Assembly: GCA_035607415.1 (NCBI GenBank)
Contig: DATNAQ010000049.1
Coordinates: forward strand, 15,386 to 79,385
From: JAQBQH01 sp035607415
GTDB taxonomy: Bacteria > Myxococcota_A > Polyangia > Palsa-1104
Direction of reading: 5' to 3'
DNA length: 64,000 nucleotides
A program made the position numbers and the translations under genes. The notes beneath the pieces are model-generated. The model made no database searches, had not been told where the DNA came from, and saw only the letters and a program-made list of their open reading frames with translations. Below, one piece after another: positions 33,633 through 44,422 of the stretch. Every line of letters starts with the position of its first letter. Within the stretch, counting starts at the first letter, position 1.

Positions 33633-35176
33633 TTCGGGGGCGACGCCGTCGGCGGTGGCGCCGAGGAGTGCGGTGCCGGCAGCGGCGAGCGCGGCAGCGG
33701 CGAGCGCGGCAGCGACGAGCGCGCCGGCGGCAGCGTCGCCAGCGACGGCGGCGGCAGCGGCGTGAACAGCTCGCCCAGCGCCACCGTCGGCTCCGGCGGC
33801 CGCGGCGCCAGCCGGTCGGCCACGTCGGCCAGCGACGACGCCAGCTCGCGCCGCCCCGCGACCGTGCGCGACAGCGAGCGCTCCGCCCGCTCGGCCTTCT
33901 CGAACTCCGCGCGCGTCTTCGGTGGCGTGGTCGCGCCGGAGCGGTTCGCGAAGAAGGCCACGCCGTCGCGCCGCAGCGCCTCGATCGTGTGCATCACCGC
34001 GGCCTGCGCGTCGGCGTCGAGATCCGAGCGCGAGTAGCTCTTGATCCCGCCGCGGCCGCCGAACCACATGCGCCCGACGTCGCCGAACGCGGCCGGCTTG
34101 GCCAGATCCTCGAACGCGAACAGCGGCGTCGTGTGAAACGGAAAGTCGCGCCCGAACACCTCGAACACGAGCGCCCCGTCGCCGCGCGGCCGCACCGCCG
34201 CCGTGAACGGTCCGAACGGGTAGAACGGCTCATTCCACGGCGTCGCCACCACCTGCCGCGCCAGCGTCGCGCGTGATACCTCGTCGAGCGTAGCGTTGGG
34301 CTCGCCATGCGCGCGCGGCGTGCGCTTGAGCGTGGTCATCATGTCGCGCAGCTGATCGATCCCGACGACGACGTTGAGCGCTGACCCCTGCAAGTACCCC
34401 GCATGATACACCCCGACGAGCTCGAGCTCCCCGGTCTTGCACGAAACGGCCAGGACCGGCGATCCCGAGTTGCCGTTCGACAACAGCGCGTCGACCACGA
34501 AGTCGTCGTGATCCCACTGGCCTTCGTCGTCGTGCTGGAACGCCGAGACCACCTTGCCGACGTTGGTGGCGGCGAAGGCGCCGAGCGGAAAGCCGCGCAC
34601 TTCGACGGCATCCCGCTCGTGCAGCGCGGCCGAATGGCCGATCTTCCACGGCAGCACCGGCAGCGTCGCCTTGGCGCGCAGCACCGCCGCGTCGAGCTGC
34701 GGATCGGCGACGATGCGCGTGAGCGAGACATCGTCGGCCTCGTAGTCGTCCTGCTCGTTGTCGACGATGCGCAGGTTCTCCGAGACGCGCTTGCAGCCGG
34801 CCGGCACGCCGTCGGCGGTCTTGCCGTCGGGGGTCACCGCCGGCCACTCGGCGACGTGCTCGTTGGTGAAGAGCAGCGTCGTGCCCGTCGCCGCTTCCTG
34901 GCGATAGGCGAACGCCGTGCCGTGCGCGACCGCCTGGCGACGCGTACGCCGCACGCTGCCGTCGGCGGCGTAGCTCAGGCATTCGTAGACGACGGTGTTG
35001 CGGACACAGAACGAGTAGGGCTGATGCTCGAGCTCGCGCACCTTCGGCGCGAGCGACTGCAGATCTTCGGCGTATTCGCCGATGCAGTACTGCGGCGGCT
35101 CGCCCTCGGCCCGGGCGGCGGAGGAGGCGCACGCAAGGAGACCGATGCCGAGGGCAAGCCGCCTAGCGTGGCTCAC
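33629..35176 (-). CDS. Secreted trypsin-like serine protease
   Basis: 515 residues. Signal peptide 1-23 (AARAEGEPP). The chymotrypsin-fold triad is readable: His107 in TNEHV, Asp162 in QLDAAVL, Ser237 in GNSGSP. Residues 1-75 carry extra Cys (QYCIGEY, FCVRN, YECLS). Beyond the protease domain (about 80-275) is a 240-residue C-terminal region with no known fold, ending in a Pro-rich tail. It overlaps the M1 gene by GTGA and the upstream Pal-like gene by ATGA, making a translationally coupled exported hydrolase operon. Confidence 0.88.
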   Translation of the reverse strand: MSHARRLALGIGLLACASSAARAEGEPPQYCIGEYAEDLQSLAPKVRELEHQPYSFCVRNTVVYECLSYAADGSVRRTRRQAVAHGTAFAYRQEAATGTTLLFTNEHVAEWPAVTPDGKTADGVPAGCKRVSENLRIVDNEQDDYEADDVSLTRIVADPQLDAAVLRAKATLPVLPWKIGHSAALHERDAVEVRGFPLGAFAATNVGKVVSAFQHDDEGQWDHDDFVVDALLSNGNSGSPVLAVSCKTGELELVGVYHAGYLQGSALNVVVGIDQLRDMMTTLKRTPRAHGEPNATLDEVSRATLARQVVATPWNEPFYPFGPFTAAVRPRGDGALVFEVFGRDFPFHTTPLFAFEDLAKPAAFGDVGRMWFGGRGGIKSYSRSDLDADAQAAVMHTIEALRRDGVAFFANRSGATTPPKTRAEFEKAERAERSLSRTVAGRRELASSLADVADRLAPRPPEPTVALGELFTPLPPPSLATLPPARSSLPRSPLPRSPLPAPHSSAPPPTASPPK

Positions 35177-35760
35177 TTGTGGTGCTTCTTGGCCTTGCCG
35201 GTCGCGGTGTTGGCCGCGAGGTCGGCACGACGGTTCTGCTGCCAGCAGGCCTCGTCATGGTCGCTGCACAGCGGGCGCTCCTTGCCGTAACTCACCGTCT
35301 GCATCTGCGCCTCGGAGGCACCGAGCGAGCGCAGGTAGTCCTGCACCGAGTGCGCGCGGCGATCGCCGAGCGCCATGTTGTACTCCTCGGTGCCGCGCTC
35401 GTCGGCGTTGCCGGCGACGGCGATGTGCAGGGCGCTGTCGGCCTTCATGCAGCGCGCGGCGCGCTCGAGCCCGTCACGATCGGCGGTGTCGATGTCGCTC
35501 GAGTTGAAGGCGAAGTGCACGCGCACCGACGTACACGCGGACAGGTTGGACGAGATGTCGGAGCAACGGCCGTCGATGCAAATCTGTCCCGACGGGCAGT
35601 CGAGGTCGCGCGCGCAGGTTCCGGTCGGCGCGGCCGGTTGGCTCTGGGCGACGGCGGGTGGGGGCGGTGCCGGCGGCGTTGCTTGGGCCTTGGTCTCCTG
35701 CTTGTGCGCGCATCCGAGGAGCGCGACGAACGGCAACGCAGCGATGGCGAGCGTACGCAT
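35173..35760 (-). CDS. Pal-like OmpA-domain lipoprotein
   Basis: 195 residues from ATG 35760 behind AAAGGAGGG. Lipobox VALLGC near residue 17, then a Pro/Ala-rich linker, a small disulfide module (CARDLDCPSGQICIDGRC) and an OmpA/Pal domain (VHFAFNSSDIDTADRDGLERAA, GNADERGTEEYN, QNRRAD). It should be outer-membrane anchored and bind peptidoglycan. The stop overlaps the serine protease start (ATGA), so the envelope anchor heads an operon with two secreted peptidases. A basic Lys/His tail ends the protein. Confidence 0.9.
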   Translation of the reverse strand: MRTLAIAALPFVALLGCAHKQETKAQATPPAPPPPAVAQSQPAAPTGTCARDLDCPSGQICIDGRCSDISSNLSACTSVRVHFAFNSSDIDTADRDGLERAARCMKADSALHIAVAGNADERGTEEYNMALGDRRAHSVQDYLRSLGASEAQMQTVSYGKERPLCSDHDEACWQQNRRADLAANTATGKAKKHHK

Positions 35761-35899
35761 GGTCCCTCCTTTAAGGGTACCGCCGCCCGTTGCACCCGCC
35801 GTTCCAAGGATTGGGCCGCGTTGTCGCGGGCTTGGACAGAGGGTGTGCAAGAAAAGCGAACAGTCGCAGGCGGACTGCTCAGACGATTACCACCGTCCG

Positions 35900-37254
<1,355 letters not shown>

Positions 37255-37258
<4 letters not shown>

Positions 37259-38718
37259 GCGTTGCCCTCGGGCAGCCACAACGAAAACGTCATGCCCGCC
37301 GCCGGCGCGTTGGGCTTGGCCTCGATGCGCCCGCCGTGCGCGAGCGCGATGTTCTGCGAGATCGCCAGGCCGAGGCCATGCCCGTCGCGCTTGTCGGTGA
37401 CGAAGGGGGCGAACAGCCGCGCCGCGACGTCGGGCGAGAGGCCCTTGCCGTGATCGACCACCTCGACGATGGAGAAGCCGCGCTCGCCGTGGGCGTGGAT
37501 CTCGACCGGCTGCCCGTCGGGCGTCGCCTGGCAGGCGTTGACCACGAGGTTGATCAGCACCTGCGTCAACAGGTCCGGATCGGCGGTCACGTGGCGCAGC
37601 CCGTTGAGCGCCGGCACCACGCGCACGCCGCGCGCCTCGTGCGGCGCCGTCGCCTGCATCACGCGCGGCAGGATCTCGTCGAGCGCCACGCGCTGCGTCT
37701 CGGGCCGCGCCGGCCGCGCGAAGCTCATGAGGCGCCGCGCCATCTCCTCGACGCGCTTGACCTCGACGTCGACGGCGGTGATGGTGTCGCGCACCTCCGG
37801 CGTCGGATTGGTGCGCCCGAGCAGCTGCAAGGCCGTCTTGACGCCGGTGAGCGGGTTCAAGAGCTCGTGCGCCACGCCGGTGGCCATCTCGCCGAGCGCC
37901 GACATCTTCTCCGCCTGCACCAGGCGCGTGCGCTGCTCGGCGATCGCCGCCGACGAGGTCTCGATGGTGCGCGCCAGCCGCGTCACGTGCTCGGAGAGCG
38001 CGCCGATCTCGTCGTCGGCGGTGACCTCGACGCGCGCGCCGCCGGCCGCCGACTCCGCGCGCAGCACGAGGTCGTAGAGCGGCCGCGCCACGCTGCGCGC
38101 GAGCAGGTAGCCGCCGAAGAGCGCGCCGAAGATGGCCAGCACCACCGCGATGGCCAGCGCCACCAGCGCATGCTCCCACACGCGATCGGCCTGCTGCAGG
38201 CGCTCGGTGACCTCGGCGCGCCGATCGCGGATCAGCTCGAGCGCCAGCTCGCGCAGCCGCGGCACCCGGCTCGACGACGCCACCAGCGTCGCCACCGCCA
38301 CGTCCTTGAGCCCGCGGTCGTACTCGGAGATGGCGCGCGCGCGGTCGGCGTCGTAGCGCCCATATTCGGCGACGAGCTCGCCGGTCACGCGCGCGCTGTC
38401 GCCGGCGCCCGAGGCCGAGCGCGTGACCGTCGTGACCCAGCGGTCGAAGTCGGCGCGCGTGCGCCCGAGCTCGTCGAGCCACTGCCGATCGCCGGTCAGG
38501 AAGTACTCCGACACGAACCCCTTCTGATACAGGAGGCTTTGCAGGTTCGAGGCGTCCTCGAGCGCCGCCAGATCGGCGCGCGCCGCATCGGTGGTCGACC
38601 GGTGGCTGACCGCGACCGAGCGCAGCGCGATGCCGGCGAAAGCGAGGAGCCCGAGCGCCGTCATCGCCGACAGCACGCCGAACTTCCATTGCAGCCGCCG
38701 TCGCCGCGCGCCGGTCAT
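37255..38718 (-). CDS. Membrane sensor histidine kinase
   Basis: 487 residues from ATG 38718 (an in-frame GTG at 38751 falls inside the promoter spacer). Transmembrane helices at about 13-33 and 184-207 enclose a periplasmic helical-bundle sensor (34-183). HAMP follows (about 205-257), then HisKA with GVAHELLNPL (His284) and a HATPase with NLVVNACQAT, DHGKGLSP and GHGLGLAISQN. It phosphorylates the overlapping NtrC-type regulator downstream. The signal is unknown. A promoter TTGACC-18-CATAGT lies just upstream. Confidence 0.92.
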
Positions 38719-38728
38719 CGTTGCATCA

Positions 38729-38758
38729 ACTATGGGCGGCAGAGGCGTCACGGGTCAA
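38729..38758 (-). promoter_or_regulatory. Promoter of the two-component operon (TTGACC-18-CATAGT)
   Basis: TTGACC (38758-38753) and CATAGT (38734-38729) on the minus strand with 18 bp between, 10 nt before ATG 38718. The GTG start at 38751 would lie within the spacer, which argues for the shorter protein. Confidence 0.4.
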
Positions 38759-38872
38759 ATGGACCGACGCGTGCACGGCGCGTTCCACAAATGGGCGCGG
38801 CGTGGCGGTGACGATCAGCAGGTCAGTGTCAAAAAAACGAACCGGGCGGGGCGGATGCGGAAGATTTCGCGA

Positions 38873-40654
38873 CTACTTGATCTCGCAGGGGCCGCGGCTC
38901 GTGCCGTGGCTGGTCGCCGGGATCACGGTGCCGTCGGCGAGGCAGAGATCGGCCGAGCCCGCCGTGCACACGCCGCAGGGCTGGGTGGTCTGCACGCAGT
39001 CGAGCTTCTTGGTCGTCTTGTTCCACTCGCAGGTCTGCAGCGTGCCTCCGAGCGTGTTGCCGGTCGGGTTGCACATCTTGACGTGACACGGCCACATCTG
39101 GCCCTGCGCCGCGTTCGCCGCCGCCTGCGCGAGCGCCTCGGGGCTGCCCGGCGTCGTCGGCGGGTTGTTGCGCGCCGGCACCGCCACGCACGCGTCGTGC
39201 GCCGCCTGCGCGTTCGCCTGCCGGCCGGTCGCCGCCGTCGAGTAGGTCGAGTACGGAAAGCCGTTGGTGAAGTCGTACGCGATGCTCGCCGCGGTCACGT
39301 GGCCGTTGGCGTTGTTGGTCGTGGGCCTGAGCACGTTGAAGGTCTCGTCGACGAGGTAGTCGGGCCCGAAGGGGAACGGATTGCGGATCACCAGGCGCAC
39401 GTCGAGGGTCGCGCCCGACTGCGCGTCGAGCGACGTGGCGACGTCGGCGTAGTGATCCTTGAACTCGTTCTCGTAGTGGCTCGACTGCGTCAGGTCCATG
39501 CCGCTCTTGAAGTCGACGCCGAGCCTGAGCGAGAGGCTGATGATCTCGTAGTCGAGCGCGAACGTGAAGTCGAGGCTCGTCGACGGGTTTTTGAGCACGT
39601 CCCACGACGGCTCGCCGTCGGGCTGCCCGGCGCCGATGCCGCTGCCGCTCGAGCGGCCGAGCATGGTCCAGTTCTTCGACGAGTCGCGGTACACGAAGTT
39701 GCCGGCGACGCCGCCGCTCGCGCCCCAGTAGGGCAGCGTGCCGTCGCCGAGGTTGCGCCACTGCGCGTCCGACCACGAGGCGAACTGGTTGTGCGCCGCG
39801 GTGTCTGACGCCGTCGGGCAGTCGCAGAAGACGCTGCCGGCGGCGCGGCACGAGCTGCACGTCGAGACCCAGTGGCTCCACGACAGCTGATCGTCGTAGT
39901 GGTTGTCGGGCGTCTGCGGCGTCGCCGAGAAGGCGTCGTTGTTCATGGCGCCGAAGTAGCCCGACTGCCCGAAGTTGAGCGTGAGGTTGAAGAGGCCAAT
40001 CGTGCCCGAGCCGCCGAGGCGCCACGTCGTGGCCGCGCTCTGCAGATCCATGTAATAGCCGGTGTGCGGCAGCACGAGGATCGGGCCCGTCGAGGTCGTG
40101 CGCTCCGTCGGGAAGCGGACGACGTAGTCCTGATCCTCGATGTCCATGCCGACGCCGAAGAGATAGAGCGTGCCGATGCGCTGCCCGACCACCTGCCTGG
40201 CGGCGGCGTCGAATTTCGGCACGTCGATGCGCGACTTGATGCCGAAGCGGCCGACCGGCGTGCCGAAGGTGCCGTCGGCGAGTGCGCCGGCCGAATCCTT
40301 GAGCGCGCAGAAGAGCGCATCGGCCATCGCAGGCGCGCGCTGCGACGGCGGCGGCGGCGCCGGCTGCCCGGGCAGCGTCAGCGGGCGATAGTAGGAGCCG
40401 AGGTAATAGAAGTTGTCGTAGTTGGTGAACGAGCAGGTCGGCTTGTCGATGCCGACGCCGGCGATGTTGCCGCCGGGCAGGCTGTTCATGAGGTCGCAGA
40501 TGACCTGGCCGGCGTTCTTGTAGCCCGACAGATCGAGCGCGCCGGTGACTTCGCCCGTCGGAATGTCGGCGGCGGGCGGGTCATCGACGGCGCCGGCGCA
40601 GCCGCCGGCGAAGGCGCAGAGCAGGAACGGAACGAGGGGACGGGACTTGGGCAT
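38873..40654 (-). CDS. Large secreted lipoprotein of unknown function
   Basis: 593 residues. Signal with lipobox (CAFAGGC) after MPKSRPLVPFLL. The mature protein has about twenty Cys, many in pairs (CSSCRAAGSVFCDC, CGVCTAGSADLC), and long beta-like stretches. No domain is recognised. The start ATG 40654 has a GAAGGAGAG ribosome site. It is followed downstream (38752-38872) by a 120 bp gap with a GC-rich run and T7, which may act as terminator. Probably surface or periplasmic. Confidence 0.8.
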   Translation of the reverse strand: MPKSRPLVPFLLCAFAGGCAGAVDDPPAADIPTGEVTGALDLSGYKNAGQVICDLMNSLPGGNIAGVGIDKPTCSFTNYDNFYYLGSYYRPLTLPGQPAPPPPSQRAPAMADALFCALKDSAGALADGTFGTPVGRFGIKSRIDVPKFDAAARQVVGQRIGTLYLFGVGMDIEDQDYVVRFPTERTTSTGPILVLPHTGYYMDLQSAATTWRLGGSGTIGLFNLTLNFGQSGYFGAMNNDAFSATPQTPDNHYDDQLSWSHWVSTCSSCRAAGSVFCDCPTASDTAAHNQFASWSDAQWRNLGDGTLPYWGASGGVAGNFVYRDSSKNWTMLGRSSGSGIGAGQPDGEPSWDVLKNPSTSLDFTFALDYEIISLSLRLGVDFKSGMDLTQSSHYENEFKDHYADVATSLDAQSGATLDVRLVIRNPFPFGPDYLVDETFNVLRPTTNNANGHVTAASIAYDFTNGFPYSTYSTAATGRQANAQAAHDACVAVPARNNPPTTPGSPEALAQAAANAAQGQMWPCHVKMCNPTGNTLGGTLQTCEWNKTTKKLDCVQTTQPCGVCTAGSADLCLADGTVIPATSHGTSRGPCEIK

Positions 40655-40713
40655 GGTGAGGGCTCTCCTTCACCAGCGCTGACGAGCCCGCGGAAAATTG
40701 TCGCAGCGAATTG

Positions 40714-41655
40714 TTACGAAAAAAGCTCGACGCGCCGGCCGAGCGCGAGCGCAGCGACGAACATCGCGCACAACACGGCGAGGCCCGCGTCCTGGCGCGC
40801 GTCATCGGCGCCGCCCATGGTGCAGCCCTTGTGATGCGGCGCGATCGTCGGGCCCATGTCGTCGCCGACGGTGACCGAACCGCCGTCGGCGCCGCCGTCG
40901 TCGCTGCCGCCGTCGACCGCGCCACCGGCGCCGACGAACGCCTGCAGCGCGGCGAGCGAGCCGTTGAACTGATCGAGGTCCACGTTGGCCATGCCGCTGA
41001 TGCCCGGCACCGTGCCGGTCGACGCGTTCTGCCAGAAGGCCCACACCGGCCACGGCTCGGGCATGTTCGGGCACGCCGTCGTCCACTGCGCGTCCCACAG
41101 CGGATATTGATCGTAGCCCGTCGCCGGCCCGTTCATCTCGGTCCAAAAGCGCGCCGACGTGTAGACGATCGGCACGAGGCCCGTCTGCTCCTGCACGCGC
41201 GCCAGGAACTGCGACAGCGGCGTGGCCACGTCGGTGACGCTGTCGGTGACCTCGAGATCGATGGTGAGCGGCAGATCGCCCGGCTGCGGCATCCCGGCGG
41301 TGGCCACGAAGAAGTCGGCCTGCATCACCGGATCGTCCTCGGGCCGAAAGAAGTGGTACCCGCCGCGGATCAGGCCCGCGTCGCCGGCCGCCTTCCAGTT
41401 GGCCGCGAACATCGGATCGACGAAGGTGAGCCCCTCCGACGCCTTCATGAAGGCGAAGTCGATCCCCGACGCCTTGACCTGGGCCCAGTCGATGGTGCCG
41501 TCGTAGTGCGAGACGTCGATGCCGTGGACCACGTCGCCGGCGGCGCAGACCGCGAGCGCGTCGTCGATGGCGCCGAACGCTCCGGCGCCGGCGTGTCCCC
41601 CGCCTGCGCAGCCCGCCCAGGCGAGCGCGAGGCATAGCCATGTACGGCTCTTCAT
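40714..41655 (-). CDS. GH25 lysozyme with MYXO-CTERM-like tail
   Basis: 313 residues. Signal or lipobox (LALAWAGCAGG). The GH25 muramidase barrel runs from DVVHGIDVSHYDGTIDW to about 245; catalytic carboxylates expected in DVS and IDLEV are present, and AFWQNASTG with DLDQFNG completes the family pattern. A Gly/Asp linker leads to HKGCTMGGADDARQDAGLAVLC, a hydrophobic helix and GRRVE, a shorter version of the MYXO-CTERM tail. It cleaves MurNAc-GlcNAc bonds; in a predatory myxobacterium a role against prey walls is likely but inferred. A FadR-like operator sits in its promoter. Confidence 0.9.
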   Translation of the reverse strand: MKSRTWLCLALAWAGCAGGGHAGAGAFGAIDDALAVCAAGDVVHGIDVSHYDGTIDWAQVKASGIDFAFMKASEGLTFVDPMFAANWKAAGDAGLIRGGYHFFRPEDDPVMQADFFVATAGMPQPGDLPLTIDLEVTDSVTDVATPLSQFLARVQEQTGLVPIVYTSARFWTEMNGPATGYDQYPLWDAQWTTACPNMPEPWPVWAFWQNASTGTVPGISGMANVDLDQFNGSLAALQAFVGAGGAVDGGSDDGGADGGSVTVGDDMGPTIAPHHKGCTMGGADDARQDAGLAVLCAMFVAALALGRRVELFS

Positions 41656-41664
41656 GTCCGACGC

Positions 41665-41693
41665 AGTATCGCCAGTGGTCGGACCAGTTGCAA
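41665..41693 (-). promoter_or_regulatory. Promoter of the GH25 gene with FadR-like dyad in the spacer
   Basis: TTGCAA (41693-41688) and GATACT (41670-41665), 17-bp spacer, 9 nt before ATG 41655. The spacer contains ACTGGTCCGACCACT, close to the FadR box consensus AACTGGTCNGACCAGTT. A GntR/FCD regulator is encoded 3.8 kb away. Confidence 0.5.
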
Positions 41694-41698
41694 CCGAT

Positions 41699-42913
41699 TT
41701 ACTGCGGCGGGACGGTCCACTCGTCCTGCACGTTGCCCGTCGACTGGTCGTAGAGCACGACGTTGATGTTGTCGTTGGGGCACTGCATGACCGTCAGATA
41801 GCCCCAATACTGCTGGCTCGGGTTGTCGTACGGCGCGCCGCCGAGGCCCATCACGACCACGCGCGGGGTCGACTTCGAGTGCTTGTACTCGTGCGAATGG
41901 CCGTTCAAGAACAACGTGAGCTTGTGGGCCGCAACCGTGTTGTAGATCTGCTGAAACGCCGGCTGGTCGGTGTTGCCGTTCGGGTGGTGCTTGGAGACGA
42001 ACGTGTACTTGGCGTTGGCATCGGCGTCGGTGAGCTGCGCGTTGAGCCAGTCGGACTGCGCCTGGTTCCACGCGTCGTCGGCGACCGAGAGGAACACCGC
42101 CTTGCCCGACTGGGTCATGATGTCGACACGGTAGTAGGGCAGCGTCTGGCCCGAGACGGACTTGAGCGAGCTCAGGAACGCCGACATCTTGAAGTCCTGC
42201 GTGCCGGCGTTGGCGTAGCCGCAGTCCTGCGCGTCGAACGCGGTCTCGCACTCGTGGTTGCCCATGGTCATGAAGACGGGCTTGCCGAGGAGCGCCGCCG
42301 CCGTCGCGTAGTCGGCCATGCACGAGGTCGCCTGGCCGGCGCTCGAGGCCTCCATGTGATCGCCGCCGTCGAGGGCGAACTCGACGCCGTTGGCCTTCAT
42401 GCGGGTGAAGATGTTGTTGATGACGCTCTGAAGGCCGGTCGTGTAGCCGTTGCCCGAGCTCGCATCGCGCGTATCGCCGGTGTAGCCGAAGTAGAGGCGA
42501 TCGACGGTGCCGCCCGTCGTGGTGACGGTGCCGCCCGTCGGTGGCGTGCACGGCACGAAGGACATGTCGCCCGCGGGAACGCCGCCGCCTCCGCCGCCCC
42601 CACCACCGCCGCCTCCGCCGCCCGACGCGCTCATGTCGAGCATCTCCTGGGCGCAGGTCTCGTTCTGCGGGAAGCAGGTCTGGCGCACGACGCCGTCGGT
42701 GCCGGCGAGGTTCTGGCAGTCGAAGCCCTCGGGGCAGGCCGCGCAGGGCGCGCCGCAGTAGGTGTTGCCCGAGGCGTCGGCGAAGCAGGGGTTGCCCGCG
42801 CAGTCGGCGTCGGTGGTGCACGCGCGGCACAGGTAGTTGGTGGCGCCGGACGTCTTGTCACCGCAGCCAGCGGCGGCGGCCAGGAGCACGACGAAGCAGC
42901 TGATGCGCATCAT
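41699..42913 (-). CDS. Calcineurin-like metallophosphatase lipoprotein
   Basis: 404 residues. Lipobox LAAAAGC near 17, then a Cys-rich module (CRACTTDADCAGNPC, CAACPEGFDC), a run of 14 Gly, and the metallophosphoesterase domain (about 135-395). Motifs: GYTGDTRD, DGGDHME, GNHECE, KHHPNG and NGHSHEY, the full di-metal set. It removes phosphate from an unknown substrate at the envelope. Starts at 42913 or 42910 are equivalent; an upstream ATG at 42931 leaves a less tidy signal. Confidence 0.92.
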   Translation of the reverse strand: MMRISCFVVLLAAAAGCGDKTSGATNYLCRACTTDADCAGNPCFADASGNTYCGAPCAACPEGFDCQNLAGTDGVVRQTCFPQNETCAQEMLDMSASGGGGGGGGGGGGGGVPAGDMSFVPCTPPTGGTVTTTGGTVDRLYFGYTGDTRDASSGNGYTTGLQSVINNIFTRMKANGVEFALDGGDHMEASSAGQATSCMADYATAAALLGKPVFMTMGNHECETAFDAQDCGYANAGTQDFKMSAFLSSLKSVSGQTLPYYRVDIMTQSGKAVFLSVADDAWNQAQSDWLNAQLTDADANAKYTFVSKHHPNGNTDQPAFQQIYNTVAAHKLTLFLNGHSHEYKHSKSTPRVVVMGLGGAPYDNPSQQYWGYLTVMQCPNDNINVVLYDQSTGNVQDEWTVPPQ

Positions 42914-43036
42914 TCGTAACGTGCATGTCACGTGGCCGCCCGGGCCTTCAAACTAAGGATGCGGACTATCGTGCGCACTGTCGATTCCGTGAAGGGATCG
43001 GCCGCCCGTCGGCAATCACATCACAGGGGAGGCACC

Positions 43037-43945
43037 ATGATTCGCCTGGCTTTGATCTTGGTTTCTGCGCTCGCCGTCGGCGGTTGCGGCGTCAACATCA
43101 TGCACGGCATGGGCAACGGCGGCGGCGGTGGTGCCGGCGGCGGTGGCGCCGGCGGCGGCGGCGGCTCGGCCGGCGGCGGCGGAGTCGGCGGCGGCGGTGG
43201 GGGCGGCTCGGGCGGCGGCGACTCGTACACCGTCTACGCGCACTCCAACACCGTGCTCTACAGCCTCGACCTCGCCACCAAGTCGATCGTGACCATCGGG
43301 CCGTTCAACGCGCCCAACAAGGACGTCATCCAGGATCTCGCGGTCGCGCCCGACACCAACGTCATCTACGTCATCTCCAAGACCACGCTCTACACCGCCG
43401 ATCCCAACGACGGGCACGTCACCAGCATCGGCAGCGTCGGCGACTGCGGCACCGACAACGTCGCGCTCACCACCACCGACGACGGCAAGCTCTACTCGGC
43501 CGACTATCAGAAGGGCGGCTTCTGCGAGATCGACGTCTCCAAGAGCCCGATCGCGGTCACGCAGATCGGCACGCTCGGCGGCAACATGGCGATCGCCGGC
43601 GACATCGTCGGCATCGGCGACGGCAGCATCTACGGCACGGCGTACAACATGAACGACTCGTCGTCGACGGGGACGTCGATCAACAACGTGCTCGTGAAGA
43701 TCGATCCCGCGACCGGCACGATGCAGACGATGCTCGGCGCGACCGGCTTCCCCAAGCTGTTCGGCGTCGCCTACGCGGGCGGCATGGTCTTCGGCTTCAC
43801 GCACGACGGCTCGGGCGACGTCATCACCATCGATCCCAAGACCGGCGTCGGCACGCTGTTCAACACCTTCAGCGATCCGCAGAGCGGCATGCCCATCACC
43901 TTCTCGGGCGCCGGCGTGAACTCGAAGGTGTCGCCCATCGGCTAG
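43037..43945 (+). CDS. Poly-Gly lipoprotein with beta-propeller-like repeats
   Basis: 302 residues from ATG 43037 behind GGGGAGG. Lipobox SALAVGGC (Cys near 17), then about 45 residues almost wholly Gly with few Ala/Ser, then a beta-rich domain with about five YTA/ YVIS-type blades (VYAHSNTVLYSLDLATKSI, NVIYVISKTTLYTADP, KLYSADYQKGGF). This resembles WD40/YncE-like propellers by pattern only. Its stop TAG lies inside a perfect palindrome shared with the convergent gene. Confidence 0.82.
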   Translation: MIRLALILVSALAVGGCGVNIMHGMGNGGGGGAGGGGAGGGGGSAGGGGVGGGGGGGSGGGDSYTVYAHSNTVLYSLDLATKSIVTIGPFNAPNKDVIQDLAVAPDTNVIYVISKTTLYTADPNDGHVTSIGSVGDCGTDNVALTTTDDGKLYSADYQKGGFCEIDVSKSPIAVTQIGTLGGNMAIAGDIVGIGDGSIYGTAYNMNDSSSTGTSINNVLVKIDPATGTMQTMLGATGFPKLFGVAYAGGMVFGFTHDGSGDVITIDPKTGVGTLFNTFSDPQSGMPITFSGAGVNSKVSPIG

Positions 43946-43966
43946 AACGCATCAGATGCGTTCTAG
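43942..43966. terminator. Bidirectional palindromic terminator containing both stop codons
   Basis: Perfect 12-bp arms CTAGAACGCATC and GATGCGTTCTAG around one A. The TAG stop of the plus-strand gene (43943-43945) and that of the minus-strand gene (43965-43963) lie at the two outer ends. No long T-run is seen, but the position between convergent genes fits a terminator. Confidence 0.72.
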
Positions 43967-44412
43967 TCGCTCGAGATCTTGTTCAGCGTCGCGGTGCCGC
44001 TGAAGATGCAGTCGAGATTGCCCTGCGACGAGCTGTAGGTCACCGTCCCCGAGAACGTGTCGTTCATCGTCTTGCCGTCGCTGGTGTCGAGCGTGATGCG
44101 GTCGTAGCGCACGGCGGCGGTGACGCCCTGGCCGAGCTCGGGCACGGGGAAGCTGCACGACTGCATGGTCGCCGACGCGCTGCCGCCGTCGAAGGCGTAG
44201 TTGAAGTTGCAGCCCTCGGGATCGAGGACGACGAGGCCGCCGTCGGTGGCGTGCTTGATGGTCATGTTGCCTTGCAGCTCGGTCGAGGTGGTGCCGTTCG
44301 GGCAGCTCACGTTGTCGGCGCCCGAGGCGAACGACCACGTGCCCATGTAGGGTTGCGCGGGATCGGAGCTACAGCCGGCCACGACGAGAAGCACGAACGC
44401 GATGCGGTGCAT
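43963..44412 (-). CDS. Small lipoprotein of unknown function
   Basis: 149 residues from ATG 44412 with an AAGGAGG ribosome site. Lipobox VVAGC near 14; then a beta-rich domain (MGTWSFASGADNVSC, GLVVLDPEGCNFNYAF, CSFPVPELGQGVTAAVRYDRITLD). Four Cys can form disulfides. It starts 10 bp after the copper monooxygenase gene's stop and so belongs to its operon. No family assigned. Confidence 0.78.
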   Translation of the reverse strand: MHRIAFVLLVVAGCSSDPAQPYMGTWSFASGADNVSCPNGTTSTELQGNMTIKHATDGGLVVLDPEGCNFNYAFDGGSASATMQSCSFPVPELGQGVTAAVRYDRITLDTSDGKTMNDTFSGTVTYSSSQGNLDCIFSGTATLNKISSD

Positions 44413-44422
44413 GAGCGCCTCC

